The position numbers and the translations under genes are program-made. The notes beneath the pieces were generated by a model. That model did not search any database, was not told where the DNA came from, and saw nothing but the letters and a program-made list of their open reading frames with translations. 64,000 nt of DNA from Sphingobium cupriresistens (GTDB taxonomy: Bacteria; Pseudomonadota; Alphaproteobacteria; Sphingomonadales; Sphingomonadaceae): positions 1-64,000 of the forward strand of contig NZ_SEOO01000009.1 of assembly GCF_004152865.1 (NCBI RefSeq). Direction: 5' to 3'. Each line of letters begins with the position of its first letter. Within the stretch, counting starts at the first letter, position 1. Positions 7,919-16,548 of the stretch are shown here, piece by piece.

Positions 7919-9604
7919 TCAACGCGTCAGCTTCTTGTACGCCAGCGCGGTTGGCCGATCGGCGGCGTCGCCCAGGCGCCGCCGCTTGTCTTCTTCATAA
8001 GCTTCGAAATTGCCTTCGAACCATTCGACATGGCTGTTGCCTTCGAAGGCCAGGATGTGCGTGGCCAGACGGTCGAGGAAGAAGCGGTCATGGCTGATGA
8101 CCACGGCGCAACCGGCGAAATTCTCGATCGCTTCTTCCAGCGCGCCCAGCGTTTCGACGTCCAGATCGTTGGTCGGCTCGTCGAGCAGCAGCACGTTGCC
8201 GCCCTTTTTCAGCATTTTGGCGATGTGGACGCGATTGCGTTCACCGCCCGACAGCTTGCCTACATTCTTCTGCTGGTCCTGCCCCTTGAAGTTGAAGGCG
8301 CCGACATAGGCCCGCGTTGACATGTCGTGGCCGTTGACCTTCACATAATCGAGACCGTCGGACACTTCTTCCCAGACATTCTTCGACCCGTCGAGATGAT
8401 CGCGGCTCTGGTCGACAAAGCCCAAACGCACAGTCGAACCGATGTCGATTTCACCGGAATCAGGAGTTTCCTGGCCCGTTATCAGCTTGAAAAGGGTCGA
8501 TTTGCCAGCGCCGTTCGGACCGATCACGCCGACGATGCCACCCGGCGGCAGCAGGAAGGACAGATCCTCGAACAGCAGCTTGTCGCCGAATGCCTTGCTG
8601 ATATTCTTGAACTCGATCACCTTGCCGCCCAGACGCTCCGGCACCTGGATGACGATCTGCGCTTTGCCAGGCGAACGGTTATTCTGGCCGGCAACCAGTT
8701 CCTCGAACTTCTTGATACGCGCCTTGGACTTGGTCTGGCGGCCCTTGGTCCCCTGACGAATCCATTCCAGTTCGTCGTTGATCGCCTTCTGGCGGCCCGT
8801 GGCTTCCCGGTCCTCCTGCTCCAGACGCTTGGCCTTCTTCTCCAGATAGGTGGAATAATTGCCTTCGTAAGGGAAATATTTTCCGCGATCGAGTTCCAGA
8901 ATCCAGCCCACGACATTGTCGAGGAAATAGCGGTCATGGGTAATCATCAGGACGGAACCGGCATATTCCTTCAGGTGATTTTCCAGCCAGGTCACGCTTT
9001 CGGCGTCTAGATGGTTGGTCGGTTCGTCGAGCAGCAATATGTCAGGCTTCTGGATCAGCAGGCGGGTGAGCGCGATGCGGCGTTTTTCACCGCCCGACAG
9101 ACTTTCGACCGACCAGTCCGACGGCGGGCAGCGCAGCGCTTCCATCGCCAGTTCAAGCTGGCTGTCGAGCGACCAGCCGTCGACCGCGTCGATCTGCTCC
9201 TGCAATGTGCCCATTTCCTCCATCAGGGCGTCGAAATCGACGTCCTCCGGCGGATCGCCCATGATGGTGCTGATTTCATTGAAACGATCCAGCTTGTCCG
9301 CCGTCTCGCGCGCGCCGTCCTTCACGTTTTCGAGCACCGTCTTTTTCGGGTCGAGCTGCGGCTCCTGCGGCAGATAGCCGACGCTGATATTTTCGCCCGG
9401 CCAGGCTTCGCCGGAAAAGTCGGTGTCGATACCAGCCATGATCTTGATGAGCGTGGATTTACCCGCGCCGTTCGGGCCGACGATGCCGATCTTGGACCCG
9501 CGGTAGAATTGCAGGTTGATATTGCTCAACACCGGCTTGGCCGCGCCGGGGAAGGTCTTCGTCATGCTCTTCATGACATAGGCATATTGCGAGGAGGCGG
9601 ACAT
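7919..9604 (-). CDS. ettA: ABC-F ATPase, energy-dependent translational throttle EttA
   Basis: Cytosolic ABC-F protein that binds the ribosomal E site and gates entry into elongation according to the ATP/ADP ratio. 561 residues with two ABC domains and no membrane part: Walker A GPNGAGKST occurs twice, signatures LSGGEKRR and LSGGERNR, Walker B LLLDEPTNHLD and LLLDEPTNDLD, with an arm/linker region rich in Lys and Glu between them. The N-terminus MSASSQYAYVMKSMTKTFPG matches the family. The frame stays open to 10960 only because it runs antisense to the M28 peptidase gene. Divergent from that gene; terminator at 7754-7781. Confidence 0.95.
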   Translation of the reverse strand: MSASSQYAYVMKSMTKTFPGAAKPVLSNINLQFYRGSKIGIVGPNGAGKSTLIKIMAGIDTDFSGEAWPGENISVGYLPQEPQLDPKKTVLENVKDGARETADKLDRFNEISTIMGDPPEDVDFDALMEEMGTLQEQIDAVDGWSLDSQLELAMEALRCPPSDWSVESLSGGEKRRIALTRLLIQKPDILLLDEPTNHLDAESVTWLENHLKEYAGSVLMITHDRYFLDNVVGWILELDRGKYFPYEGNYSTYLEKKAKRLEQEDREATGRQKAINDELEWIRQGTKGRQTKSKARIKKFEELVAGQNNRSPGKAQIVIQVPERLGGKVIEFKNISKAFGDKLLFEDLSFLLPPGGIVGVIGPNGAGKSTLFKLITGQETPDSGEIDIGSTVRLGFVDQSRDHLDGSKNVWEEVSDGLDYVKVNGHDMSTRAYVGAFNFKGQDQQKNVGKLSGGERNRVHIAKMLKKGGNVLLLDEPTNDLDVETLGALEEAIENFAGCAVVISHDRFFLDRLATHILAFEGNSHVEWFEGNFEAYEEDKRRRLGDAADRPTALAYKKLTR

Positions 9605-9703
9605 GTTCGGGCAGCTCCAACGGTAGGATAAGAGGATTTGGCGCGGAGTTAGCGGAGGCGGGACGCATTGGCAAATGGGTGATGGCCCGCTACGCTTCCA
9701 CCC

Positions 9704-11077
9704 ATGCAGAAAATCCGATCGGGCACGCTCGCCGCCCTCCTCCTTGGCAGCATCTTCACCCCCGCCCTGTCCCACGCCGCCCCGGCGGACAGCGCCGCGA
9801 TTCGCGATGCGGCGCTGAAGGACGATGTCGCCTTCGCCTTTGCCGAAGGGCTGACGACCGAAGTCGGTCCCCGCCCCGCCGGCACGCCACAGGAAGCGCG
9901 CGCGCGCGATTGGGCAGTGGCGAAATTGAAGGCGCTGGGCTTTTCCAACGTACGGGCCGAAGCCTATACCATGCCCGTCTGGGTGCGCGGCCATGATGAG
10001 GCGCGCATCCTCTTCCCCTTTCCGCAAAATCTGGTGCTGGCCGCGCTGGGCAACAGCGGATCGACCACGGACGAGGGGATAGAAGGTGAAGTCGTCTATT
10101 TCCCCACCATCGCCGATCTGGAAGCTGCGCCCGCCGCCAGGGTGAAGGGCAAGATCGCCTTCGTCAGCCACGGAATGGAAGCGACGCAGGACGGCTCCTC
10201 CTACGGCTATTTCGGCGCAGCGCGGCGGCAGGGACCAAGCATCGCATCGAAAAAGGGCGCGATCGCCATACTGATCCGGTCGATCGGCACCGATCATCAT
10301 CGTGTGCCGCATACCGGCGTGCAGATGTGGGCCGACGGCGTGACGCCGATCCCGGCCGCCGCGCTGACCGTGCCGGACGCCGAACAACTCGCCCGCGTGA
10401 TCGCGCGCGGCCAGCCGGTGAAGGTGCATCTGACGCTGACGTCCAAAATGTTGAAGGACCAGCCATCGGGCAATGTCATCGCCGAAATCCCCGGCAGCGA
10501 TCCGGCAGCCGGGGTCGTCGTGGCCGCTTGTCACCTCGACAGTTGGGACCAGGGAACCGGCGCGATAGATGACGCCACCGGATGCGGCATCGCGGCGGCA
10601 TCCGCCTTGCAGGTGGCAAAGGCGGGCCAGCCCCGGCGAACCATCCGCGTCCTGATGGCGGGCGCCGAAGAAGTCGGCGGCGATGGCGCCCGCGCCTATT
10701 TCAAGGCGCACGGGACCGAAAAACACGCCCTCGCCATCGAATCGGATTTCGGCGCGGACCGGGTGTGGCGCGTGGATTTCAAATTGCCGCAAGGACATGA
10801 AGCGCTGGCCAGGCGGATAGCCGCCGCACTCGCGCCGCTGGGCGTGGGGGCCAGCGGGCAGGAGGCGGGCGGCGGGGCCGATATCGCACCGCTGGTAAAG
10901 GCTGGGGTGCCGGTTATCGACCTGCAACAGGACGGTACGCGCTATTTCGACCTGCACCACACGCCCGACGATACGCTGGACAAGGTCGATCCGGTTCAGT
11001 TGCAGCAGAATGTCGCAGCCTGGGCGCTGACGCTGGAGGCCATCGCCAATGCAACAGAATCCATGGGCGTTAACTGA
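9704..11077 (+). CDS. Exported M28-family zinc aminopeptidase
   Basis: 457 residues with a Sec signal peptide (1-25, cut near SHAA). A protease-associated (PA) domain is inserted around residues 130-240, and the M28 catalytic domain follows. Putative two-zinc ligands and catalytic residues are His277 (CHLDSWDQG), Asp289/290, the Glu322-Glu323 pair, Asp348 and the late His in FDLHHTPDD (about 418). Likely acts in the periplasm or outside the cell, trimming peptides. Being exported, it is a candidate client of the nearby type II secretion system, but nothing in the sequence proves that. Confidence 0.92.
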   Translation: MQKIRSGTLAALLLGSIFTPALSHAAPADSAAIRDAALKDDVAFAFAEGLTTEVGPRPAGTPQEARARDWAVAKLKALGFSNVRAEAYTMPVWVRGHDEARILFPFPQNLVLAALGNSGSTTDEGIEGEVVYFPTIADLEAAPAARVKGKIAFVSHGMEATQDGSSYGYFGAARRQGPSIASKKGAIAILIRSIGTDHHRVPHTGVQMWADGVTPIPAAALTVPDAEQLARVIARGQPVKVHLTLTSKMLKDQPSGNVIAEIPGSDPAAGVVVAACHLDSWDQGTGAIDDATGCGIAAASALQVAKAGQPRRTIRVLMAGAEEVGGDGARAYFKAHGTEKHALAIESDFGADRVWRVDFKLPQGHEALARRIAAALAPLGVGASGQEAGGGADIAPLVKAGVPVIDLQQDGTRYFDLHHTPDDTLDKVDPVQLQQNVAAWALTLEAIANATESMGVN

Positions 11078-11232
11078 ACTTTTATAGTAGACAACGCTCT
11101 GTCGCGTGATTCCTTCGTTTCACCGGCGCAGAAAAGCATTGATTTGTGCATCGCACACGTTAATGCGGGTCGCTCGCGTAGGGTCACATGTAAAGTGCCT
11201 GACGCGGCAAAATGCTATGGGAGCCGTACACA

Positions 11233-11442
11233 ATGAAGAAGATCGCTGCTGTTTTCGCTTCGGCCAGCCTGATGGCCCTCGCCGCTTGCGGTGAGAAGCC
11301 GGCCAACGAGACCGCGAACGCTTCGAACGCCGTCGTCGAAAACGTTGTTGAGAACGCGATGAACGCTTCGGACAACGCCATGAACGCCGCGAATGTGGCT
11401 GAAAACGCCGCTAACGCTGTGAACGCTGCGAACGCGATGTAA
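11233..11442 (+). CDS. Small Asn/Ala-rich lipoprotein
   Basis: 69 residues from MKKIAAVFAS; an upstream in-frame ATG at 11212 adds seven residues before the signal peptide and is unlikely. The signal peptide ends in a lipobox, ALAAC, so Cys23 is probably lipidated. The mature part is only ~47 residues and is built from Ala/Asn/Val/Glu repeats of the type VENA, MNAS, NAAN, with no aromatic residues after the signal. It is monocistronic, with its own terminator at 11466-11495. I do not recognise a named family; the repeats suggest an extended or coiled surface peptide. Confidence 0.75.
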   Translation: MKKIAAVFASASLMALAACGEKPANETANASNAVVENVVENAMNASDNAMNAANVAENAANAVNAANAM

Positions 11443-11465
11443 TCTTCGCATTTGCGAGATTCTCG

Positions 11466-11495
11466 AAGGGCGGGCCTTAATGGTCCGCCCTTTTT
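11466..11495 (+). terminator. Rho-independent terminator of the small lipoprotein gene
   Basis: An 11-bp stem (AAGGGCGGGCC / GGTCCGCCCTT with one G-U pair) with a TTAAT loop, followed by more Ts. It sits 23 bases after the stop codon. Confidence 0.88.
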
Positions 11496-11585
11496 GTTTG
11501 TGCCGATGCGATCTGGAACGAGCGCCTGACGGAACATCCATGGCTCTCCGCCGCTTTTATGGCCGACGACAAGGGAGAGATCGAC

Positions 11586-11663
11586 ATGGGCAAGGGCATA
11601 TTGTTGTGGCTGCTGGGCGTGCCAATTCCCATCATTCTGCTTTTGTGGCTTTTCTTCCACTGA
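11586..11663 (+). CDS. 25-residue hydrophobic membrane peptide
   Basis: A short frame reading ATG-GGC-AAG...CAC-TGA with a good ribosome site (AAGGGAGAGA at 11571-11580). The product starts MGKGILLWLLG, then a Pro-Ile-Pro kink and a Leu/Ile-rich run ending WLFFH: a single membrane-spanning stretch with one positive charge at its N-terminus. Peptides of this kind recur in Alphaproteobacteria as unnamed small proteins; function unknown. It lies between the lipoprotein terminator and tRNA-Pro. The ribosome site and all-hydrophobic composition favour a real gene, but its shortness leaves doubt. Confidence 0.55.
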   Translation: MGKGILLWLLGVPIPIILLLWLFFH

Positions 11664-11717
11664 CGGGGCGATGGCGATTGACGGGACGCGCATTCCCCCG
11701 CTAAGGCCGCCGCTCGT

Positions 11718-11794
<77 letters not shown>

Positions 11795-11799
11795 CTCAC

Positions 11800-12540
11800 T
11801 TAAAATATGCGCAGGACCATGATCCACGCGGGCAGCGCCGCCAGCGCCAGAAAGGCGCCAAGAGGCACGCGCGCGGTGCGGCTTTTCGCCCGTCCGCTGA
11901 CCAGCATCACCGCCAGCCCCAGCATCGATGCGATCAGCAGGATGAAAGGCAGCGCCTGCCAGCCGAACCAGGCGCCCAGCGCGCCCAGCAGCTTGGCGTC
12001 GCCCAGCCCCAGCCCATCACGCCCCCGCAACGCGCGATAGCCCAGCGATATGGCCAGTAATGCGCCATAGCCGATCACCGCGCCAATGATACGGTCAATC
12101 AGGATGACGTCGGTGGCCCACAGACCGATGGTGAGGCCAAGGAACGCCAGGGGCAGCGTCAGCGCGTCAGGCAACCAGAAGTGCCGCCAGTCGAGGATCG
12201 CCAGCGTCAGCAGCGTCCAGCCGAGCAGCGCCCAGCCGATCCCGCCTATGTCCGGCATCCCGCCGATCGCCAGCGCGCCGATGATCGCGCATCCCGCCTC
12301 CACCCGCCCATGCAGCGGATCGATGCGGGCGCCACAGGTGCGACAGCGGCCGCGCTGGACCATCGCGCTGAACAGAGGGATCAGGTCGCGCGCCGCCAGC
12401 GTCCGGCTGCAGCCGTCGCAGGCCGATCGCCCGCGCGCCACGCCGCGCCCCTGCGGCCAGCGCAGGATCAGCGTGGCGAGGAAACTGCCCAGGATCGCGC
12501 CGACCAGCGCGCCGGCCAGCGCCGTGACCGGCTGAATCAC
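11800..12540 (-). CDS. gspO: Type II secretion prepilin peptidase GspO
   Basis: Inner-membrane aspartic protease that cleaves and N-methylates the pseudopilins GspG-K. 246 residues. The cytoplasmic zinc-binding loop is at Cys41/Cys44 and Cys66/Cys69 (CDGC and CRTC). Catalytic aspartates are Asp117 (LAILDWRHFWLPD) and Asp181 (GLGLGDAKLLG); several membrane helices surround them. It is the last gene of the gspC-O operon, overlapping gspN by four bases. Having it inside the operon implies a dedicated peptidase rather than one shared with type IV pili. Confidence 0.94.
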   Translation of the reverse strand: MIQPVTALAGALVGAILGSFLATLILRWPQGRGVARGRSACDGCSRTLAARDLIPLFSAMVQRGRCRTCGARIDPLHGRVEAGCAIIGALAIGGMPDIGGIGWALLGWTLLTLAILDWRHFWLPDALTLPLAFLGLTIGLWATDVILIDRIIGAVIGYGALLAISLGYRALRGRDGLGLGDAKLLGALGAWFGWQALPFILLIASMLGLAVMLVSGRAKSRTARVPLGAFLALAALPAWIMVLRIF

Positions 12541-13259
12541 AGGGTCCCTTCGACCTTGAGCAGCTGAGCGTTGCCCACGCCCGCGAAACCGGCCTGGCCC
12601 AAAGTCGCGGACAGCGCCGGGTCGGCGGTTTCGATCCGCATTTCGGCCGTATAGCGGCCCGATCGCCAGATGCGCAGGCTGATCTTCTCCATGCCCGACT
12701 GGCTGACCAGCGGCAGCAGCAGCGCGTCGCCATCACAAACGACGACGCCCGACAGCCCCTGCGTCAGATTGAGGCCGGGGAATTGCCCCGCCATGCGCGC
12801 GCGCACGCGCCCTTTGGCATGGCCGCAGCGATCGCCCGCATAATAGGCGCTGACATCCTCCAGCATCAGGCTGCCGACCGGCAGCGGCGCGAAAGTGCGG
12901 CCGAGCGGCACCGCGCCGGTGACGTCATCCACGCCGATCCGGCCGAAGCCGACCGTCAAGGCGCCCTGGACATCATCCGCCAGCCCCTTTGTCCGGCCAA
13001 TGTCGAATCGCGCCCGACCCGCAAGCAGGGAAACCGGCGACAGTCCGGCACGCACGCTGCCGAGCGGCATATTGCCCAGCATCAACTGGTCGATCCGCCC
13101 GCTCCATACCGTGCCGCGCACTTCCCGTGCGGCGACGCCCAGCCGCTCCAGCCCGGCCAGGCCCAGCGCGACCCGCATCGGCAGGAACAGCAGCAGGCCC
13201 AACGCCAGCATTATCAGCAGGATGATCCGCATCCGGCGAGACAGGGACAGGCCCATCAT
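12537..13259 (-). CDS. gspN: Type II secretion protein GspN
   Basis: 240 residues with one N-terminal membrane helix (about residues 10-34) and a periplasmic beta-rich domain, the layout of GspN. The start MMGLSLSRRMRI overlaps the gspM stop by four bases. GspN is an accessory subunit present in some systems only; its partner is unclear. The call rests on position between gspM and gspO plus the single-pass topology and family-like segments such as VRGTVWSGRI. Confidence 0.85.
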   Translation of the reverse strand: MMGLSLSRRMRIILLIMLALGLLLFLPMRVALGLAGLERLGVAAREVRGTVWSGRIDQLMLGNMPLGSVRAGLSPVSLLAGRARFDIGRTKGLADDVQGALTVGFGRIGVDDVTGAVPLGRTFAPLPVGSLMLEDVSAYYAGDRCGHAKGRVRARMAGQFPGLNLTQGLSGVVVCDGDALLLPLVSQSGMEKISLRIWRSGRYTAEMRIETADPALSATLGQAGFAGVGNAQLLKVEGTL

Positions 13260-13744
13260 TGTCCGTCTCCCCGCACCAGCACGGCCTGCACCGAGACGCT
13301 GCCCGCGGTGGGCGATGGCCGCGCGGTCATCGTTTCCACCCGGACCCCCTGCGCCTCCATCGCGGCGAGCCAGGAAAAGAGCGCGACTGGACGCACCGAT
13401 GCTATGGCGATGTCGATCCGGTCGCCGCCCTGCGCCTGCGCCCGTTCCAGCGTCAGCCCGGCCTCGCCCGCGCTCTGGCCGACAAACTGATCGACCGGGG
13501 TGACCGGCCCCGTGGCGGCGGCGTTGCGTGGCAACGCCTTGAGTTGCTTCACCGCAGCGCGCACCGCCGCGTTGCGATCGGTCGCTTCATTGAGCGTATC
13601 GCGCGCGCTGCGTTGCGCCCGGTCCAGCGGCATGGCGATGCCAAACCACAGGATCACGACCGCCAACAGCGCGAACATGACGCCCAGCATCCATTGTTCG
13701 CGGGGCGATCGTTCCGACCAATATGCGCCTAATCCTTCCATCAT
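13256..13744 (-). CDS. gspM: Type II secretion protein GspM
   Basis: 162 residues. A short cytoplasmic N-terminus (MMEGLGAYWSERSPREQWML) leads to one membrane helix (about 20-38), then a periplasmic coiled stretch and a ferredoxin-like fold, as in GspM, the inner-membrane platform subunit that pairs with GspL. ATG at 13744 overlaps the gspL stop (ATGA); the frame is open far upstream only because it runs out of frame through gspL. Overlaps gspN downstream. Confidence 0.88.
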   Translation of the reverse strand: MMEGLGAYWSERSPREQWMLGVMFALLAVVILWFGIAMPLDRAQRSARDTLNEATDRNAAVRAAVKQLKALPRNAAATGPVTPVDQFVGQSAGEAGLTLERAQAQGGDRIDIAIASVRPVALFSWLAAMEAQGVRVETMTARPSPTAGSVSVQAVLVRGDGQ

Positions 13745-14859
13745 GACCGCACCGTGATATCTGCCAGCGTCCGCCCGCCCGGTTCCTGGGACGGGGTCGC
13801 CGTGATCGTGAAACCGGCCGCCTGCAACGCCAGCAGCACGATGTTGATGTCGTCTGCCTTGGCCGCGGCCAGGGTCGCGCGGACCATGCCGTCGGGATCG
13901 CGCGATAGGCTGGTCAGGGCGACGCCCGGCGCATCCTGCATGGCCGCCAGCAATCCGGCCACTGGCGCGGTGAAGGCGCGTCCGCCCGCGCCCCGCGCGG
14001 CGAGCTTGCCCTCCATTTCCGTCAGCGCCTGCACCGCGTCGGTGGCACCGGGCGTCACCTGCTGCGCCAGCGCCAGGCTTTCGCGGTCCAGCCGGCTCGC
14101 TTCCATATGCTGCTTGGCGATGCCGATCAGGGCGATGGCGAGGCTCACGAACAGGATCAGCCCGCTCCACAGCGCGATGCGGCCGATCATGCGACGGTCC
14201 AGCGCGCGGCGGACGCGCTTGGCGAAATCACCCTGCCGCAGATCGAGCGGCGGCGCGTCCAGAGCGGCGATCGCCCGCCCTTCGATCAACCCCGGCGACA
14301 CGTCGATGATCGGCGCGTCGGCGATCAGTGCCGGCAACGCCATATCGCCGGTGAGCGCCATGTCGATGCCGCGCAATACCGCCTCGCCCGCGATCAGGCC
14401 GCGGGTGAAACCGCTCTCCGGCTCCGGCAGCAGCAAAGGGGCCGGCACGATGATGTCCGGGTCCAGCCCATGATGTTGCGCCCAAAGCAGCCAGTGCTGC
14501 ATATCGGCGCGGCTCGCCACCGCGACGATATGCGGGCGGGCGGGGTCTTCATTGACGTCGGTCGCAGCGAACAACTGGTCGGACGGGACAAGCCCACCGG
14601 CGAGTGCCGCCAGCCGTGCCGCCGCGCGCCCCTGCCGCACCGGCAGGTCGGGATAGTCCGTCCAATACAACGTCACCAGCGCGGCTGGCGGCGCCAGCAT
14701 GACCCGCGCCTGATCGGGCAGCGCGGCGATGCCGCAGGCTGCCAGCCAGTTCGCGCCCACGCCTGACTGGACCAGCGCGCCGTCCACCACCCGCATCCAG
14801 TGCGGCTCCGCCTCGGCCGCTTCGGCCAGGAAGACGATCAGAGCGTCGCGGCTGTTCAT
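13741..14859 (-). CDS. gspL: Type II secretion protein GspL
   Basis: 372 residues. An actin-like cytoplasmic domain (about 1-225) recruits the ATPase GspE; a single membrane helix follows near 230-252 (WSGLILFVSLAIALIGIA), then a periplasmic ferredoxin-like domain that pairs with GspM. The ATG at 14859 (MNSRDALIVFLAE) overlaps the gspK stop by four bases. The assignment rests on the cytoplasmic-TM-periplasmic layout and operon position. Confidence 0.9.
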   Translation of the reverse strand: MNSRDALIVFLAEAAEAEPHWMRVVDGALVQSGVGANWLAACGIAALPDQARVMLAPPAALVTLYWTDYPDLPVRQGRAAARLAALAGGLVPSDQLFAATDVNEDPARPHIVAVASRADMQHWLLWAQHHGLDPDIIVPAPLLLPEPESGFTRGLIAGEAVLRGIDMALTGDMALPALIADAPIIDVSPGLIEGRAIAALDAPPLDLRQGDFAKRVRRALDRRMIGRIALWSGLILFVSLAIALIGIAKQHMEASRLDRESLALAQQVTPGATDAVQALTEMEGKLAARGAGGRAFTAPVAGLLAAMQDAPGVALTSLSRDPDGMVRATLAAAKADDINIVLLALQAAGFTITATPSQEPGGRTLADITVRS

Positions 14860-15842
14860 GCCCCCGCCCCCCAGCTGCGCCGCACCACGACGGCGGGGCT
14901 TTCCCGCGCGTCGATCAGCGCCCGCTCCACCACCTGCGTTCCCCCGACATCCACCGACACGTCCACTCCGAAAAATCCCGTCGTCAATTTCACCTGTTCC
15001 TGCACCTCGGTCATCGGCGACAGCCCGGCGAGCGAGGGCAAGGCCCAGAATTGCACCGTGCTGCCGTAGCCGTCCGCTGGCCGCTGCGCCAGCAGTTGCC
15101 GCGCCTGGCCGACGCTCAATTGTCCCGGTATCAGCATGGCGAACAACGGGGCCTGGTCGGGCAGCAGCGTATTGATGTTGATCGGCGACAGGGTGGTGAC
15201 AGGCAAGGCGCAAATCCAGGGCCGGGCCAGATCATAGATTGCCGGGCTGATGCCGGCGACTGCGCGCAATTCGCTGGCATCCACCATCATGCGGTTGGCT
15301 GCGCGATAGGGCCGCTCCATCCGCGCATAGCTCTCATCCTCCGCGCCGCCGGGCTGGGGAGCGCTGTCGGTGTCGATCCAGTCGGCCAGGGAAGCCGCGG
15401 CACCCTGCGCCTGCCGCGCATCCACGCCCAGCGCCTGCAACAGGCCCTGAAACTGGCTGACGCCGATCGGGCGGACTTTCAGGTTCGCCTCATTCTCGCC
15501 ATTGACGACGCTGTTGAGGTTGAAGCAATTGCCCGCATCCGTCACCCGCGCTGTGGCGATGCCGCCGGGCACCGGGATGTTTTGCGGCGTGCCCATCCAT
15601 CCGCCCGCCAGCGTGATCTTCGCCGGGTTGGAAGCGGTCAGGTCGGCGATGCGCAGCCGCGCTATCTCGGTCGCGGCATCGGCATAGGCGCGCCCCTGAT
15701 CGACCGCGCCGCCATTGCCGGTCATCCGCGTCGCGAGCGCGACCCGCTCCAGCGCGGTCGCCGCGACCACGGCCATGACCGCCACCAGCAGCAGCACGGT
15801 CAGCAACGCGGCGCCCCGTTCATTTGGGCGGGGGTCAGGCAC
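14856..15842 (-). CDS. gspK: Type II secretion minor pseudopilin GspK
   Basis: 328 residues, the largest pseudopilin and the tip subunit of the pseudopilus. The short leader MPDPRPNERG ends in Gly, followed by AALLTVLLLVAVMAVVAATA. As usual for GspK there is no Glu at +5 of the mature protein. The alpha domain insert and the SPININTL segment (helix-hairpin-helix-like) are seen in the C-terminal half. It overlaps gspJ by 8 bases and gspL by four. Confidence 0.93.
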   Translation of the reverse strand: MPDPRPNERGAALLTVLLLVAVMAVVAATALERVALATRMTGNGGAVDQGRAYADAATEIARLRIADLTASNPAKITLAGGWMGTPQNIPVPGGIATARVTDAGNCFNLNSVVNGENEANLKVRPIGVSQFQGLLQALGVDARQAQGAAASLADWIDTDSAPQPGGAEDESYARMERPYRAANRMMVDASELRAVAGISPAIYDLARPWICALPVTTLSPININTLLPDQAPLFAMLIPGQLSVGQARQLLAQRPADGYGSTVQFWALPSLAGLSPMTEVQEQVKLTTGFFGVDVSVDVGGTQVVERALIDARESPAVVVRRSWGAGA

Positions 15843-16548
15843 CGGGTGCGACCTCCAGCTTTTCGACCGGACCGGGCGCGACCTGAAAGCGCAGCATGAC
15901 CGGCGGTTCGCCTGTGCGCGTCACCGTCATTTCGACCGCGCGGGGCAACAGGTCGGGCTGGGTCGGGGTCCAATCTTCCCGCCACTTGCCCTCCGCATCG
16001 CGGAAACGCAGCAATACCGCCTCGACATGCTCCAGCAACGCGGCCGGATCATCGCCCGCCGCGCCGTCGAGCTGGGCGTAAGTGCGTCGTTCCAGCCGCC
16101 CCTGCCGCACCCAATATTCGACCTTCTGCAAGGATGGCCGGGGCAACTCGCCCAGATTGTCCCAGCCGCCGCGCACGAACTGCATCACCGGCTGGCTCTC
16201 GCCCTCGTCATGCGCCCAGAAGGCGGGGGCCAGCGTCCCCGCCTCCGTCCGGGTGATGCGCGGCACCGCCTGGCCCAGGTCGCCCGCCAGCGCCCCGCCC
16301 GCCCGCTGCACCGCCGCGCTATCATCCAGCCGCGCCTTGATCTGCGCCTGCGCCGATACGCTGTTGCCCAACAGCAGCACGCCCGCCCCCGCCAGCAGGG
16401 CAAAAATCATCAGGGCGACGAGCAGCTCGATCAGCGTGAAGCCGTGTTCGGCGGAACGCCCGGAAGGCGTGAAGCCCTGTTCGGCGGAACGCCCCGGAAA
16501 CGTGAAGCCGTCCTCACGCTCGAACGGAGGTTGGAAGCGCGCCATCAC
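15835..16548 (-). CDS. gspJ: Type II secretion minor pseudopilin GspJ with repeated leader
   Basis: 237 residues. The prepilin site is HG|FTLIELLVALMIFALLAGAG, with Glu at +5, and a GspJ-like beta-rich C-terminal domain follows. The leader is about 36 residues, far longer than the usual 6-15, because the 11-residue unit FTxxGRSAExG is repeated just before the true site, copied from a 33-bp DNA repeat (16435-16513). This creates three Gly-Phe-Thr sequences, of which only the last is followed by a hydrophobic helix. It overlaps gspI (four bases) and gspK (8 bases). Confidence 0.93.
   Translation of the reverse strand: MMARFQPPFEREDGFTFPGRSAEQGFTPSGRSAEHGFTLIELLVALMIFALLAGAGVLLLGNSVSAQAQIKARLDDSAAVQRAGGALAGDLGQAVPRITRTEAGTLAPAFWAHDEGESQPVMQFVRGGWDNLGELPRPSLQKVEYWVRQGRLERRTYAQLDGAAGDDPAALLEHVEAVLLRFRDAEGKWREDWTPTQPDLLPRAVEMTVTRTGEPPVMLRFQVAPGPVEKLEVAPGA
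16435..16513. repeat. 33-bp tandem repeat in the gspJ leader
   Basis: Units begin with CGTGAAG at 16435, 16468 and 16501, a period of 33 bases, with two nearly full units plus a partial third. The shared core is TGTTCGGCGGAACGCC. Because 33 is a multiple of three the repeat keeps the gspJ frame and encodes repeats of an 11-residue leader segment. Confidence 0.85.

Noticed and set aside
9605-10960. Upstream extension of the ettA frame on the minus strand (total 1013 codons)
   Set aside because: It runs antisense to the M28 peptidase gene, and the ABC-F family start is at 9604; high GC keeps the frame open by chance.
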